A DNA stretch of 47,791 nt from Chitinophagaceae bacterium (lineage in GTDB: Bacteria; Bacteroidota; Bacteroidia; Chitinophagales; Chitinophagaceae), in the NCBI GenBank assembly GCA_016787085.1, contig JAEUVJ010000041.1, forward strand, positions 1-47,791, read 5' to 3'. The notes under the pieces were generated by a model. That model did no database searches. It was not told the origin of the DNA and was given only the letters and a program-made list of their open reading frames with translations. A program made the position numbers and the translations under genes. How positions within the stretch are numbered: position 1 is the stretch's first letter; every line of letters starts with the position of its first letter. Positions 7,087 through 16,401 of this stretch are shown here, in pieces.

Positions 7087-8559
7087 ATGTATAAAGACGC
7101 TACACCTGAAGAAATTGAACTGACCATGCAGCAGTCATGGAAAGCATTCCATGCTTATCGCAAATTATCGCTGAAACAAAGGGCCGCATTTATGAAGGCC
7201 ATTGCTGCAGAGATAGAAAACCTTGGTGATGAATTACTGAAAGTGACCGGTGAAGAAACCAACCTTCCCGAAGCCAGGCTGCGAAATGAAAGGGCGAGAA
7301 CCATGTTCCAACTGACCTCCTATGCCGATGCCTGTGAAAAAGGCGACTGGCTGGAGGCACGAATTGATACAGCCATTCCTGACCGCAACCCGCCCAAACC
7401 TGATATCCGGAAAATGCTTGTTCCGCTTGGTCCTGTGGTAGTTTTCGGCGCCAGCAATTTTCCTTATGCGTATTCTACGGCAGGCGGTGATACCGCTTGT
7501 GCTCTTGCAGCAGGTTGCCCTGTTATTGTAAAAGCTCATCCTGCCCATCCGCGTACTTCTGAGATGGTAGCTTCCGCTATCCTGAAAGCTGCTCAAAGAA
7601 CAAACATGCCGGAGGGTATCTTCGCTCATGTGTATGGTGCAGGTACTGCCGTCGGTGAAGCATTGATCAAGCACCCGTTCACCAAAGCCGTTGGCTTTAC
7701 CGGCTCTTATACAGGAGGTAAACAATTATTCGACTGGGCCAATCAGCGTAAAGAACCGATACCTGTCTTTGCAGAAATGAGCAGCATCAATCCTGTTTTC
7801 CTGTTACCTGAAAAACTGAAACAATCAGCTGCAGATGTGGCAAAAATGTATGCAGGTTCTATTACACTTGGCGTCGGGCAGTTTTGTACCAATCCAGGAC
7901 TGATCATCGGTTTGGAAAGTGAAGGCTTGCAAACATTCATCCAGGCACTGGGGGAGGAAATAAAAAAGATCGCACCGGCCACCATGCTGCACCCCGGTAT
8001 TTTCAAAAATTATGTCGAGCGGAGAGCCAATTCATTATCGCAGGCTGAAGTGGAAACGATAGCCGTGTCTGAAGCCGAACCACAACTGAACCAGGGAGCA
8101 CCCACCATTGCATCGGCAAGCGGCGAAGCATTTTTGAACAACCCTGTGCTGCACCAGGAAGTGTTCGGCCCTTATTCCCTGGTGATCCGCTGTAAGGATA
8201 TGACGGAGATGATAACCGTGGTCAACCATCTCGAAGGACAACTGACCGCCACTATGATGGCCACAGAGACGGATATCAGGTATCATGATGAATTGATGGA
8301 AGCCGTTAAAAATATCTGTGGACGTTTTATTTTAAATAGCGTGCCTACAGGTGTGGAAGTTTGTTTAAGTATGCATCATGGCGGACCATTCCCTTCTACG
8401 ACCGATTCACGTTTTACGTCGGTAGGAGCAGATGGCATCAAACGTTTTGCAAGACCCGTCGCTTTCCAAAACTGGCCTGATGCATTATTGCCGGATGAAC
8501 TTAAAAGCAACAATCCCCTGGGAATATGGAGAACGGTGAATAACGAATTGACCAGGTAA
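7087..8559 (+). CDS. Aldehyde dehydrogenase, likely 2-oxoglutarate semialdehyde dehydrogenase
   Basis: A 490-residue aldehyde dehydrogenase, close to the NADP-dependent 2,5-dioxovalerate (2-oxoglutarate semialdehyde) type. The general-base glutamate is E230 in VFAEMSS, the nucleophile is C267 in GQFCTNPG, and the cofactor loop GFTGS is at 203-207. It would oxidise the semialdehyde made by the upstream lyase to 2-oxoglutarate, feeding the citric acid cycle. The gap to the lyase gene is only 20 bases, so they form an operon. There is no Shine-Dalgarno site in the gap, normal for the phylum. Confidence 0.92.
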   Translation: MYKDATPEEIELTMQQSWKAFHAYRKLSLKQRAAFMKAIAAEIENLGDELLKVTGEETNLPEARLRNERARTMFQLTSYADACEKGDWLEARIDTAIPDRNPPKPDIRKMLVPLGPVVVFGASNFPYAYSTAGGDTACALAAGCPVIVKAHPAHPRTSEMVASAILKAAQRTNMPEGIFAHVYGAGTAVGEALIKHPFTKAVGFTGSYTGGKQLFDWANQRKEPIPVFAEMSSINPVFLLPEKLKQSAADVAKMYAGSITLGVGQFCTNPGLIIGLESEGLQTFIQALGEEIKKIAPATMLHPGIFKNYVERRANSLSQAEVETIAVSEAEPQLNQGAPTIASASGEAFLNNPVLHQEVFGPYSLVIRCKDMTEMITVVNHLEGQLTATMMATETDIRYHDELMEAVKNICGRFILNSVPTGVEVCLSMHHGGPFPSTTDSRFTSVGADGIKRFARPVAFQNWPDALLPDELKSNNPLGIWRTVNNELTR

Positions 8560-8640
8560 TACTATCGGCCTGCTCGGTCTCTGTTGAATTTTTCTGAAGG
8601 GATTTATTTCTCTACATTCGCCGCCATTTATAAAGTAACT

Positions 8641-9219
8641 ATGAAGCAAGAAGAACTATTGGTTAAACGAAGCGGCAACAAATGCGAACTTTGCGAAGCA
8701 ACAGGAGAACTGAAAGTATATGAAGTACCGCCTGCCACCGGTAATATGGAGGATGCGATCCTGGTGTGCCCCAAATGCCTGGCACAAATAGAAAAAAGAG
8801 AGGAACCGGACAGTACCCACTGGCAATGCCTGACCACCAGTATGTGGAGCGAAGTAACACCCGTGCAAGTAATGGCCTGGCGTATGCTGAACCGTTTACG
8901 TAACGAAAGCTGGGCTGCCGAACAACTGGACATGCTGTACCTGGATGATGAAAAACTAACCTGGGCTAAAGCGACCGGCGATCATGAAAGTGATGCAGTG
9001 GTAGAACTGCACCGGGATTGTTATGGCGCTATCCTGCAAAATAGCGATAATGTGGTACTCACCAAATCGCTGGATGTAAAAGGTTCGACGGTCAATGCAA
9101 AAGTGGGAACGGTAATACGCAATATTCGCTTAGTGTCCGATAATACAGCACAAATAGAAGGAAGAATAGAAGGGCAGTTGATCGTGATACTGACTAAATA
9201 TGTAAGAAAGCAGGGATAG
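8641..9219 (+). CDS. PhnA-domain protein
   Basis: A 192-residue protein of the PhnA (YjdM) family. An N-terminal zinc ribbon is visible: C15-EL-C18 and C43-PK-C46. The C-terminal part carries the family's small beta barrel, ending in VKGSTVNAKVGTVIRNIRL and IEGRIEGQLIVILTKYVRK. Despite the historical name (alkylphosphonate operon) the family is not tied to phosphonate use, and no phn genes are here. The ATG at 8641 was preferred over the upstream frame start because the family begins with KRSGNKCELC. Confidence 0.88.
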   Translation: MKQEELLVKRSGNKCELCEATGELKVYEVPPATGNMEDAILVCPKCLAQIEKREEPDSTHWQCLTTSMWSEVTPVQVMAWRMLNRLRNESWAAEQLDMLYLDDEKLTWAKATGDHESDAVVELHRDCYGAILQNSDNVVLTKSLDVKGSTVNAKVGTVIRNIRLVSDNTAQIEGRIEGQLIVILTKYVRKQG

Positions 9220-9281
9220 TGATATAATGACCGGCATTGTCCCCCTGTCAAAGACGACAATCAATCAAGTAAAGAAGTAAT

Positions 9282-11036
9282 ATGATAAAACCTGTTTTGT
9301 TGTCACTGATTGCTTTGGCCGGTATTATACCTGCTTCAGCACAACAACATTCAAGTGGATCGGCCATCATTGACCAGTTACTCCAGGCGATCAGCCATTT
9401 CCAAAACCGGGAAAACAAACGGGATAGTGTACTGAATCATCCTCTCGGATCGAACAGCGAAGAGGATCATCAGCGGCGATTTGTATTTTATGATTCGGTA
9501 AATACCGTATTGAACAAAGTGAATAGTGATACTTTATCCTTTGACGCGAAGATCAACCTCGAACTGATAAAATATGATGTGGAAGATGAGTTGTCCACCT
9601 GGAAATTCAGGTCCTATCTCAATCCCATTCTCGCCGATGAAGGATTTCATACCGGCATGGCGGCGATGGGCTCACAAGTATTATCTACCAAAAAAGAATT
9701 CGAGAATTACATCAAACGCCTGAAAGATATTCCACGTTCGGTAGAGGAGCGGTTAACCCTGATGAGAAAAGGACTTCAGCTCGGTATCTGCCAGCCACGG
9801 GCTATACTAAATGGTTATGAGAATACGTACCAGCAGCACATCGTGGTCGACATAGAAAAAAGCATTTTCTGGAAACCATTTTTGAAAAAACCTTTTGCTG
9901 TTTCCGATGAGGACTGGAAGAAAATAACGGAAGAAGGAAAGATCGCTGTGCAGCAATATGCCATCGAAGGATTTAAGAAGATCAAAACCTTCTTCGATAG
10001 GGAATACTTGCCGAGGACAAGAACGTCCATCGGTGTTTCAAATTTTCCGGATGGGCTGGCTTATTACCAGGAGCGGACACATCATTACACCACCACCGAT
10101 CTTACTTACGAGGAAGTGTACCAGTTAGGCCTGCAGGAAGTGGCCAGGATCAAAAATGAGATGATGAATGTGCTCAAGCAGGTGGATTTCAAAGGCACGT
10201 TGCAGGAATTCATCACTTACCTGCGTACCGAACCGAAGTTCTATGCACCAACAGCAGAGCAACTATTAAAAGAAGCTTCTTATCTCGCCAAGAAAGCCGA
10301 TGGCGTATTGCCTCAGTTCTTTGGCAAACTGCCCCGGCAGCCTTATGGTGTGGAACCGGTGCCTGCTCACCTGGCACCCACCTATACAGCAGGACGTTAT
10401 TCCGGTGCGCCGCTCAACAGTAAGAGAGCCGGTAACTATTGGGTAAACACATACGATCTTAAAAGCCGTCCTTTATATGCACTGGAATCGCTGACATTAC
10501 ATGAGGCAGTGCCGGGGCATCATTTACAGATCGCTTTGACAAAAGAACTGAATGAGCTGCCGCCTTTCCGGAGAAACTTATATGTGAATGCGTTCGGAGA
10601 AGGATGGGGATTGTATGCGGAGTATCTTGGGTATGAAATGGGTTTTTATAAAGACCCTTATGCACTCTTTGGCAGATTGACCTATGAGATGTGGCGTGCA
10701 TGCCGTCTTGTATTGGATGTGGCATTGCATACCAAAGGGTGGACAAGGGAACAGGGCGTAGCCTACCTCGCAGAAAATACAGCCTTATCATTACACGAGG
10801 TCAATACCGAGATCAACCGCTACATCTCCTGGCCGGGACAGGCACTGGCCTATAAAATGGGAGAATTGAAGATAAAAGAAGTCCGTAGAAAAGCAGAAGA
10901 AGCGTTGAAAGACAAATTCGACATCCGCGAATTTCACGACCTCGTTCTTTCGCAAGGAACTGTCACACTGAAAATACTGGAACAAATGGTGGACAGGTGG
11001 ATCGCTGAAAAGTCAAAAGTAAAAAATCAGAATTGA
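9282..11036 (+). CDS. DUF885-family secreted metallopeptidase-like protein
   Basis: A 584-residue exported protein with a signal peptide (MIKPVLLSLIALAGIIPASA, cut near A20). It belongs to DUF885, which carries a zincin-like motif seen here as HEAVPGHH (H407-E408, H413-H414), followed by a downstream glutamate in FGEGWGLYAEY. Members are thought to be periplasmic metallopeptidases acting on unusual peptides. Lying inside the hydroxyproline region, it might release the amino acid from peptides, but that link is only positional. It begins 62 bases after the PhnA gene. Confidence 0.85.
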   Translation: MIKPVLLSLIALAGIIPASAQQHSSGSAIIDQLLQAISHFQNRENKRDSVLNHPLGSNSEEDHQRRFVFYDSVNTVLNKVNSDTLSFDAKINLELIKYDVEDELSTWKFRSYLNPILADEGFHTGMAAMGSQVLSTKKEFENYIKRLKDIPRSVEERLTLMRKGLQLGICQPRAILNGYENTYQQHIVVDIEKSIFWKPFLKKPFAVSDEDWKKITEEGKIAVQQYAIEGFKKIKTFFDREYLPRTRTSIGVSNFPDGLAYYQERTHHYTTTDLTYEEVYQLGLQEVARIKNEMMNVLKQVDFKGTLQEFITYLRTEPKFYAPTAEQLLKEASYLAKKADGVLPQFFGKLPRQPYGVEPVPAHLAPTYTAGRYSGAPLNSKRAGNYWVNTYDLKSRPLYALESLTLHEAVPGHHLQIALTKELNELPPFRRNLYVNAFGEGWGLYAEYLGYEMGFYKDPYALFGRLTYEMWRACRLVLDVALHTKGWTREQGVAYLAENTALSLHEVNTEINRYISWPGQALAYKMGELKIKEVRRKAEEALKDKFDIREFHDLVLSQGTVTLKILEQMVDRWIAEKSKVKNQN

Positions 11037-11055
11037 GTTGTATCGAAGGCCCCTT

Positions 11056-12336
11056 TCATCCATTCGCCACCCGGAGCTGATCTTCTTTCCTGTGTTTTAT
11101 TACGAACCACCCGGTAATGACAACGGATAAAACAAAGTAAGCACCGAGTATATAAGCAGCAGGAGCATACCAGACAGAGATGCCAAACCAGTCGCCCTGA
11201 TCAATAATAAACCCGATTCCTAAACCACTTCGTATCATCTCCCATATAATAGCATAGGGGTTACGGTCCATCAGTTCCGTTGCGGCATATACACTCAGGA
11301 AAATAAAGCCACCATACCAGAAGATATACGCTGTATCCAGTTGTTTGATAAGTGCAATACTGCCAAACAGGTAACTGACAAAAAGCAGTATCATCAGCAT
11401 CTGCACCCAGCTCCATACATTCAAAGCAGGAGATGCTTTGGTATTGTATTTTTCAAAATGATAAACATCTGAAATTTTATAAACGGGGAATTTAGCAGCG
11501 ACATCAGCAGGGCGGTAACCGGTCGGCTTGAACCATAAGGCGAATTTATCTTTCCAGTCACTCGTTCTCCAGGCATCCTTGATCAACAACCATACATGCT
11601 GAAAATTGATCCTGATCGGATTCCAGGTATGTACCGGCCTGGTGATACCATAAACCGGCGGCACATCGGGCCGTTCTTCCTTGTACGTGCCAAACCATTT
11701 GTCCCAGAAAATAAATATCTGTCCATAGTTCTTATCAATATACTCCGGGTTGATAGCATGATGCACCCGGTGATGAGAAGGGGTGACAATAATTTTTTCC
11801 AAAAAACCCATCCGGTTGATATGCTGTGTGTGATACCAGAACTGGGCGAACAGGTGAAGTGGTGCCACGATATTGATCACGTCTGCCGGAACTCCAAACA
11901 AAGCAGCCGGTAATAAAAAGACAATGAATATTTTTACAATCGAAGAAATACTTTGCCTTAATGCACAAGCGAGGTTGAACTCTTCACTGCTGTGATGAAC
12001 AATGTGACCGTTCCAGAAAAAATTCACCACATGCTGCAGGCGGTGTACCCAGTATCCGGCAAAGTCCAGGGCAAAAAAAGCAATGATATAAACGATCAGC
12101 GTATTGGAGATATGGGTCAATGCCAGGTTCTTTACCAGGAAAGGATAGGAAATGATGACCAGTGAAAGTCCAAGTACATCTTTGGTCACATTGGTGACAC
12201 CGCTGGTCAGGCTGCTGATCATGTCCATATTGCGGACGGTGTCTTTTCCTTTGCGCCAGCCATACCATTTTTCAAATAATACCAGCAACAAAAAAGCCGG
12301 CATGGCTATGAGTAATATTTTTCCGTATTGTTCCAT
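11056..12336 (-). CDS. Sterol desaturase/fatty acid hydroxylase family membrane protein, AGMO-like
   Basis: A 426-residue integral membrane protein with the di-iron histidine set of the fatty acid hydroxylase superfamily: HRLQH (98-102), HIVHH (111-115), HTQH (169-172), and SHHRVHH (187-193). Hydrophobic segments lie before, between and after these motifs, and the long C-terminal membrane part fits alkylglycerol-monooxygenase-like relatives. It likely hydroxylates or cleaves a lipid using oxygen; the substrate is unknown. I start at 12336 (MEQYGKIL) instead of the frame start at 12357. It is the only reverse-strand gene within the 6.1-20.2 kb forward block, so it interrupts the hydroxyproline genes. 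Confidence 0.88.
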   Translation of the reverse strand: MEQYGKILLIAMPAFLLLVLFEKWYGWRKGKDTVRNMDMISSLTSGVTNVTKDVLGLSLVIISYPFLVKNLALTHISNTLIVYIIAFFALDFAGYWVHRLQHVVNFFWNGHIVHHSSEEFNLACALRQSISSIVKIFIVFLLPAALFGVPADVINIVAPLHLFAQFWYHTQHINRMGFLEKIIVTPSHHRVHHAINPEYIDKNYGQIFIFWDKWFGTYKEERPDVPPVYGITRPVHTWNPIRINFQHVWLLIKDAWRTSDWKDKFALWFKPTGYRPADVAAKFPVYKISDVYHFEKYNTKASPALNVWSWVQMLMILLFVSYLFGSIALIKQLDTAYIFWYGGFIFLSVYAATELMDRNPYAIIWEMIRSGLGIGFIIDQGDWFGISVWYAPAAYILGAYFVLSVVITGWFVIKHRKEDQLRVANG

Positions 12337-12460
12337 AATGCAAGCAGTAAGTAACAAATTTAATAAAAGTAATCTTATGCTGCCGGAAGGTTTTGAGAAT
12401 TCATTTTGCAGCCCCTTATAGACAGACTATTAAGTTTCTCAATGTTATTCGCTTATTTTT

Positions 12461-12541
12461 GGCCACAGAGAACCGCAGAGTAATGGAGATACACAGAGCT
12501 ATTCTCTGCGGCCCTCTTTTCCTCTGTGAACCTCTGTGGCC
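12461..12541. repeat. Intergenic inverted repeat with CAGAG units
   Basis: Arms GGCCACAGAG (12461-12470) and CTCTGTGGCC (12532-12541) are perfect inverses. Inside, further CAGAG units recur at roughly 10-base steps (CCGCAGAG at 12473-12480, CACAGAG near 12492, CTCTGCGG near 12504). The element lies just upstream of the epimerase start at 12552 and could fold in RNA or form part of a repeat family. Confidence 0.7.
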
Positions 12542-12551
12542 ATATTTAATT

Positions 12552-13553
12552 ATGAAACATACTTTTCACTGCATAGACGCTCATACCTGTGGTAATCCTG
12601 TCAGACTTGTCAAAGAAGGGGGGCCTGACCTCCATGGAAATAGCATGAGTGAAAAACGCCAGCATTTCCTGAAAGAATATGACTGGATCCGCACCGGCCT
12701 GATGTTCGAACCCCGCGGGCATGATATGATGAGCGGCAGCATTCTTTACCCGCCTCATGACCCGCAGAATGATGTAGCGGTATTATTCATCGAAACCAGC
12801 GGATGTCTTCCCATGTGCGGCCACGGAACTATCGGAACGATCACGATAGCCGTTGAAGAAGGTTTGATCAAACCCAGAACTACCGGTACGATCCGGATGG
12901 AAGCGCCGGCAGGGCTGGTAATGATAAGCTACGAAAGTCAAAAGGATAAAGTGAAAAGTGTGAGGCTCACGAATGTACCTTCCTTTCTTCATTCAGCAGA
13001 GCTTACAGCCCAATGTCCTGAATTGGGAGAATTAGTTATTGATGTCTCTTATGGCGGCAATTTTTATGCGATCGTGGATGTTCAGCAAAATTTCAAGGGG
13101 CTGGAACATTATTCAGCCGATAAACTGATCGCATGGGCAAGGGAGCTAAGGAAGAATATCAATGCGAAGTATAAATTTATTCACCCTGAAGACGATACGA
13201 TCAATGGTTGCAGTCATATACTGTGGACCGGCGCTGTGCTGGATAAAACATCTACAGCAAGAAATGCGGTCTTTTATGGGGAAAAAGCCATTGACCGTTC
13301 TCCCTGCGGCACGGGTACCAGCGCAAGAATGGCGCAATGGTATGCCAAAGGAAAATTGAAAAAAGGCGATGAATTCATTCATGAAAGCATTATCGGCAGT
13401 AAATTTACCGGACGTATTGAAGAGGAAACACAGGTAGCGGGTAATGCGGCCATCCGTCCGTCTATTGAAGGCTGGGCAAAAATATATGGCCATAATACCA
13501 TTTGGATTGATAAAGACGATGACCCGTATGCGTACGGGTTCCAGGTAATATAA
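12552..13553 (+). CDS. Proline racemase family, likely 4-hydroxyproline 2-epimerase
   Basis: A 333-residue cofactor-independent epimerase. Both catalytic cysteines are present: C89 in PMCGHGTIG and C252 in SPCGTGTSARMA. Two cysteines mark racemases and epimerases, whereas trans-3-hydroxyproline dehydratases replace the second. It most likely turns trans-4-hydroxy-L-proline into cis-4-hydroxy-D-proline, the first step of the pathway completed by the enzymes at 16402, 6158 and 7087. Proline racemase is the alternative. The ATG at 12552 (MKHTFHCIDAHTCG) is the family start; the upstream frame from 12393 runs through the inverted repeat and is not coding. Confidence 0.92.
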   Translation: MKHTFHCIDAHTCGNPVRLVKEGGPDLHGNSMSEKRQHFLKEYDWIRTGLMFEPRGHDMMSGSILYPPHDPQNDVAVLFIETSGCLPMCGHGTIGTITIAVEEGLIKPRTTGTIRMEAPAGLVMISYESQKDKVKSVRLTNVPSFLHSAELTAQCPELGELVIDVSYGGNFYAIVDVQQNFKGLEHYSADKLIAWARELRKNINAKYKFIHPEDDTINGCSHILWTGAVLDKTSTARNAVFYGEKAIDRSPCGTGTSARMAQWYAKGKLKKGDEFIHESIIGSKFTGRIEEETQVAGNAAIRPSIEGWAKIYGHNTIWIDKDDDPYAYGFQVI

Positions 13554-13568
13554 TTCCAACTATTCAGC

Positions 13569-14948
13569 ATGCGAAAGACGATCCTTCCGGTATTCTTTCT
13601 TTTTACCATCAGCAGCATGGCACAGCATCAGTCAAAGCAATTAGACAGCCTGTTTAAAAAACTACACCAGGAAAAGCGTTTTAATGGCAATGTGCTGGTG
13701 GCTGAAAAAGGAAATGTAATATATAAGGCAAGTCTTGGCAACGCTTCGCTTGTTCCTGCTGTTTCACTGAATGACGAGTCACTGTTCGAACTGGCATCTG
13801 TATCCAAGCAGTTCACGGCCATGGGCATCATGCTGCTGAAAAAAGATGGCAGACTTTCCTATGAAGACAGTCTGCGTAAATTTTTCCCGCAGCTCCCTTA
13901 TTCAAATATTGCTATCCGGCATTTACTGAATCATACTTCCGGTCTGCCGGATTATATGGGATTATTTGCTCAGTATTGGGATACTTCCAGGATCGCCACG
14001 AATGCTGATATAATACACATGCTGGCCGAACATAAGCCTTCACCACTATTTAAGCCGGGGGAGAAGTGGGAATACAGCAATACTGGTTACGCCTTGCTGG
14101 CCAGTATCATTGAAAAAGCTTCAGGAACAGGTTTTGGTGATTTTCTTGCAGCAAAGATTTTCCAGCCACTTGGCATGAAAAGAACTGTGGTGTACAGGAG
14201 AAGATTTGAAAAAAGAAAAATAGACAATTATGCTTACGGGTATGTACGGGATGCCACCGGTGATGGTTTTGTATTACCCGATGATCTGGAAGCTACAGCC
14301 AAAACCGTGTATTGCCTGGATGGTATAATGGGCGATGGAACAGTTAACTCGACCACCGGCGACCTGCTGAAGTGGGACCAGGCCTTGTATAGCGAAAAAA
14401 TAGTAAGCAAAGAAATGCTGCAGGAGGCTTTCAGTCCTGCAAAACTGAACAACGGTACTACTTGCAATTATGGATTCGGATGGGCGGTTGAGCAGCACCC
14501 AAAGATTGGTAAGGTACTAAGCCATGGAGGCAGTTGGCCCGGCTATATGACTTTTATAGAACGTCACCCGGAAACTGGCAAGACCATTATCATCCTTGGC
14601 AACCATGAAACGGAACCGATGCCTGTACAAAAAGTCATCAATATACTTTATGGATGGAAGGAAAAAGAAGTAAAGGAGATACAACTCAGTGCTGAAGTAC
14701 TGAAGCAATATGAAGGAGAGTACCAGCTAACACCTGATTTCAGTATCACGATCTCGGCGAAGGAAGGAAGGACCTATGCACAAGCCACCGGGCAGCCCCG
14801 GTTTGAGATATTTGCAGAATCAGAAGACCTTTTCTTTCTGAAAGTGGTGGAAGCAAAGATCCGGTTCAAAAGAAACGAAAAAAAAGAGGTTACTTCGCTG
14901 ATACTTTTTCAGAATGGCCAGGAAACAGAAGGTCAAAGAATAAAGTAA
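13569..14948 (+). CDS. Serine hydrolase, class C beta-lactamase-like, secreted
   Basis: A 459-residue exported protein with a signal peptide (MRKTILPVFFLFTISSMAQ). The penicillin-binding-protein-like active site is visible as S77-VS-K80, Y169-S-N171 and HGGSWPG in the KTG position. The last 90 residues form a small beta domain like DUF3471. Such enzymes are esterases, peptidases or beta-lactamase relatives; the substrate is unknown. It begins 15 bases after the epimerase gene, so it is likely in the same transcript. Confidence 0.9.
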   Translation: MRKTILPVFFLFTISSMAQHQSKQLDSLFKKLHQEKRFNGNVLVAEKGNVIYKASLGNASLVPAVSLNDESLFELASVSKQFTAMGIMLLKKDGRLSYEDSLRKFFPQLPYSNIAIRHLLNHTSGLPDYMGLFAQYWDTSRIATNADIIHMLAEHKPSPLFKPGEKWEYSNTGYALLASIIEKASGTGFGDFLAAKIFQPLGMKRTVVYRRRFEKRKIDNYAYGYVRDATGDGFVLPDDLEATAKTVYCLDGIMGDGTVNSTTGDLLKWDQALYSEKIVSKEMLQEAFSPAKLNNGTTCNYGFGWAVEQHPKIGKVLSHGGSWPGYMTFIERHPETGKTIIILGNHETEPMPVQKVINILYGWKEKEVKEIQLSAEVLKQYEGEYQLTPDFSITISAKEGRTYAQATGQPRFEIFAESEDLFFLKVVEAKIRFKRNEKKEVTSLILFQNGQETEGQRIK

Positions 14949-14994
14949 ACAATGAATTATTTAATCATAGCTTGTCATTTATAAAAAATATATC

Positions 14995-16326
14995 ATGTCA
15001 TCCAGGAAAAAATTTTTATACCAGGCTTCCGCATTAACTGCCGGTACTGTACTGGCCTCTTCATTCAGCAATGATGTGTTCGCTATTTTTAAAAACAGGA
15101 TAGCTCCGTCGGATCAGATCAATATTGGCGTGATCGGCATCAATGGGATGGGCTGGTCAAACCTGAAGGCCATATTGAAAGTGCCGGGCATTAACCTCGT
15201 GGCTTTGTGTGACGTGGATAAAAATGTACTGGATAAAAGAATGAAGGAACTCGCATCCATGAACATAGATGCGTCCAAAGTAAAAACATTTGCTGATCAC
15301 CGGCAGCTACTCGATATGAAAGACGTGGATGCCGTTATTATCGGCACTCCCGATCACTGGCATTGCATGCAGATGGTGGAAGCCTGCCAGGCCGGTAAAG
15401 ATGTGTATGTAGAAAAGCCGGTCGGCAATTCCATTGAAGAATGCCGCATCATGATCGCAGCACAAAAGAAGTACAACAAAGTAGTGCAGGCGGGTCAATG
15501 GCAAAGAAGCCAGCAGCACTTCAAAGAGGCGGTTGATTTTATCGCCAGTGGTAAATTAGGCAATATCCGTACTGTAAAAGTATGGTGCTATATCGCATGG
15601 AAAAAGCCATTGCCATATGTGGCCGACAGTCCTGCACCGGCCGGCGTGGATTATGACAGATGGTTAGGTCCCGCCACAAAACGTCCTTTCAATACTAACC
15701 GTTTTCATTTTACTTTCCGCTGGTTCTGGGATTATGCAGGCGGATTGATGACCGACTGGGGAGTTCATTTGCTTGACTATGCTTTGTTAGGCATGAATGC
15801 GACTGCTCCCAATTCCATCAGTGCCATGGGCGGCAATTTCGGCGATCCTTCATCGCCACAGGAAACACCGGACACACAGTGTGCCCTGTACCAGTTTGAC
15901 AAGTTTAACCTGGTATGGGATCATGCCATCGGCATCCAGAACGGGTTATTCGGAAAAGAGCATGGGATAGCATTTATCGGGGACAATGGCACACTCGAAC
16001 TTGACAGGGGAGGATGGGAAGTGATGGAAGAAGCCGGCAGCGAGAAAAAAGTATCGGTTGAAAGAAAAAAAGTGATGGATAACGGGCTCGATAAACACAT
16101 GGAAAACTTTGTGAGTGTGATCCGTTCCCGCAAGATGGAAGACCTGAAATGCCCGATCGAATCGGCCTCGCATATTGCCATCCTGAGCCAGATGGGGAAT
16201 ATTGCTTACCGTTCCGGCAATAAACTGAACTGGGATAAAGCCAAAGGCAGGTTTACAGATGAAGCGATCAATAAAAAATACCTGGCCGCACCGTATCACA
16301 ACGGTTATAAGCTGCCTAAAGTTTAA
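14995..16326 (+). CDS. Gfo/Idh/MocA family oxidoreductase, exported
   Basis: A 443-residue NAD(P)-dependent sugar or cyclitol oxidoreductase. The Rossmann loop IGVIGINGMG is at 44-53 and the family EKP motif at 140-142 (VYVEKPVG). The N-terminus (SSRKKFLYQASALTAGTVLASS) looks like a Tat-type signal with RK in place of RR, common for this secreted Bacteroidota subgroup. The substrate is not evident. It starts 46 bases after the serine hydrolase. Confidence 0.88.
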   Translation: MSSRKKFLYQASALTAGTVLASSFSNDVFAIFKNRIAPSDQINIGVIGINGMGWSNLKAILKVPGINLVALCDVDKNVLDKRMKELASMNIDASKVKTFADHRQLLDMKDVDAVIIGTPDHWHCMQMVEACQAGKDVYVEKPVGNSIEECRIMIAAQKKYNKVVQAGQWQRSQQHFKEAVDFIASGKLGNIRTVKVWCYIAWKKPLPYVADSPAPAGVDYDRWLGPATKRPFNTNRFHFTFRWFWDYAGGLMTDWGVHLLDYALLGMNATAPNSISAMGGNFGDPSSPQETPDTQCALYQFDKFNLVWDHAIGIQNGLFGKEHGIAFIGDNGTLELDRGGWEVMEEAGSEKKVSVERKKVMDNGLDKHMENFVSVIRSRKMEDLKCPIESASHIAILSQMGNIAYRSGNKLNWDKAKGRFTDEAINKKYLAAPYHNGYKLPKV

Positions 16327-16381
16327 AATTATAATAAAGCTAAAAGATCATACAAATAACATGAACGATTACAATTAAATT

Positions 16382-16400
16382 CCCCTTCAGGGGTTAGGGG
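16382..16400. repeat. Short G/C hairpin repeat before an ATG
   Basis: CCCCTTCAGGGGTTAGGGG ends two bases before the ATG of the D-amino-acid dehydrogenase gene. CCCC (16382-16385) can pair with either GGGG run. The G-rich end could also act as a ribosome-binding region. Confidence 0.45.
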
Positions 16401-16401
16401 T

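Noticed and set aside
12393..12551. N-terminal extension of the epimerase gene
   Set aside because: The in-frame codons run through the inverted repeat at 12461-12541, and the family starts at the ATG at 12552.
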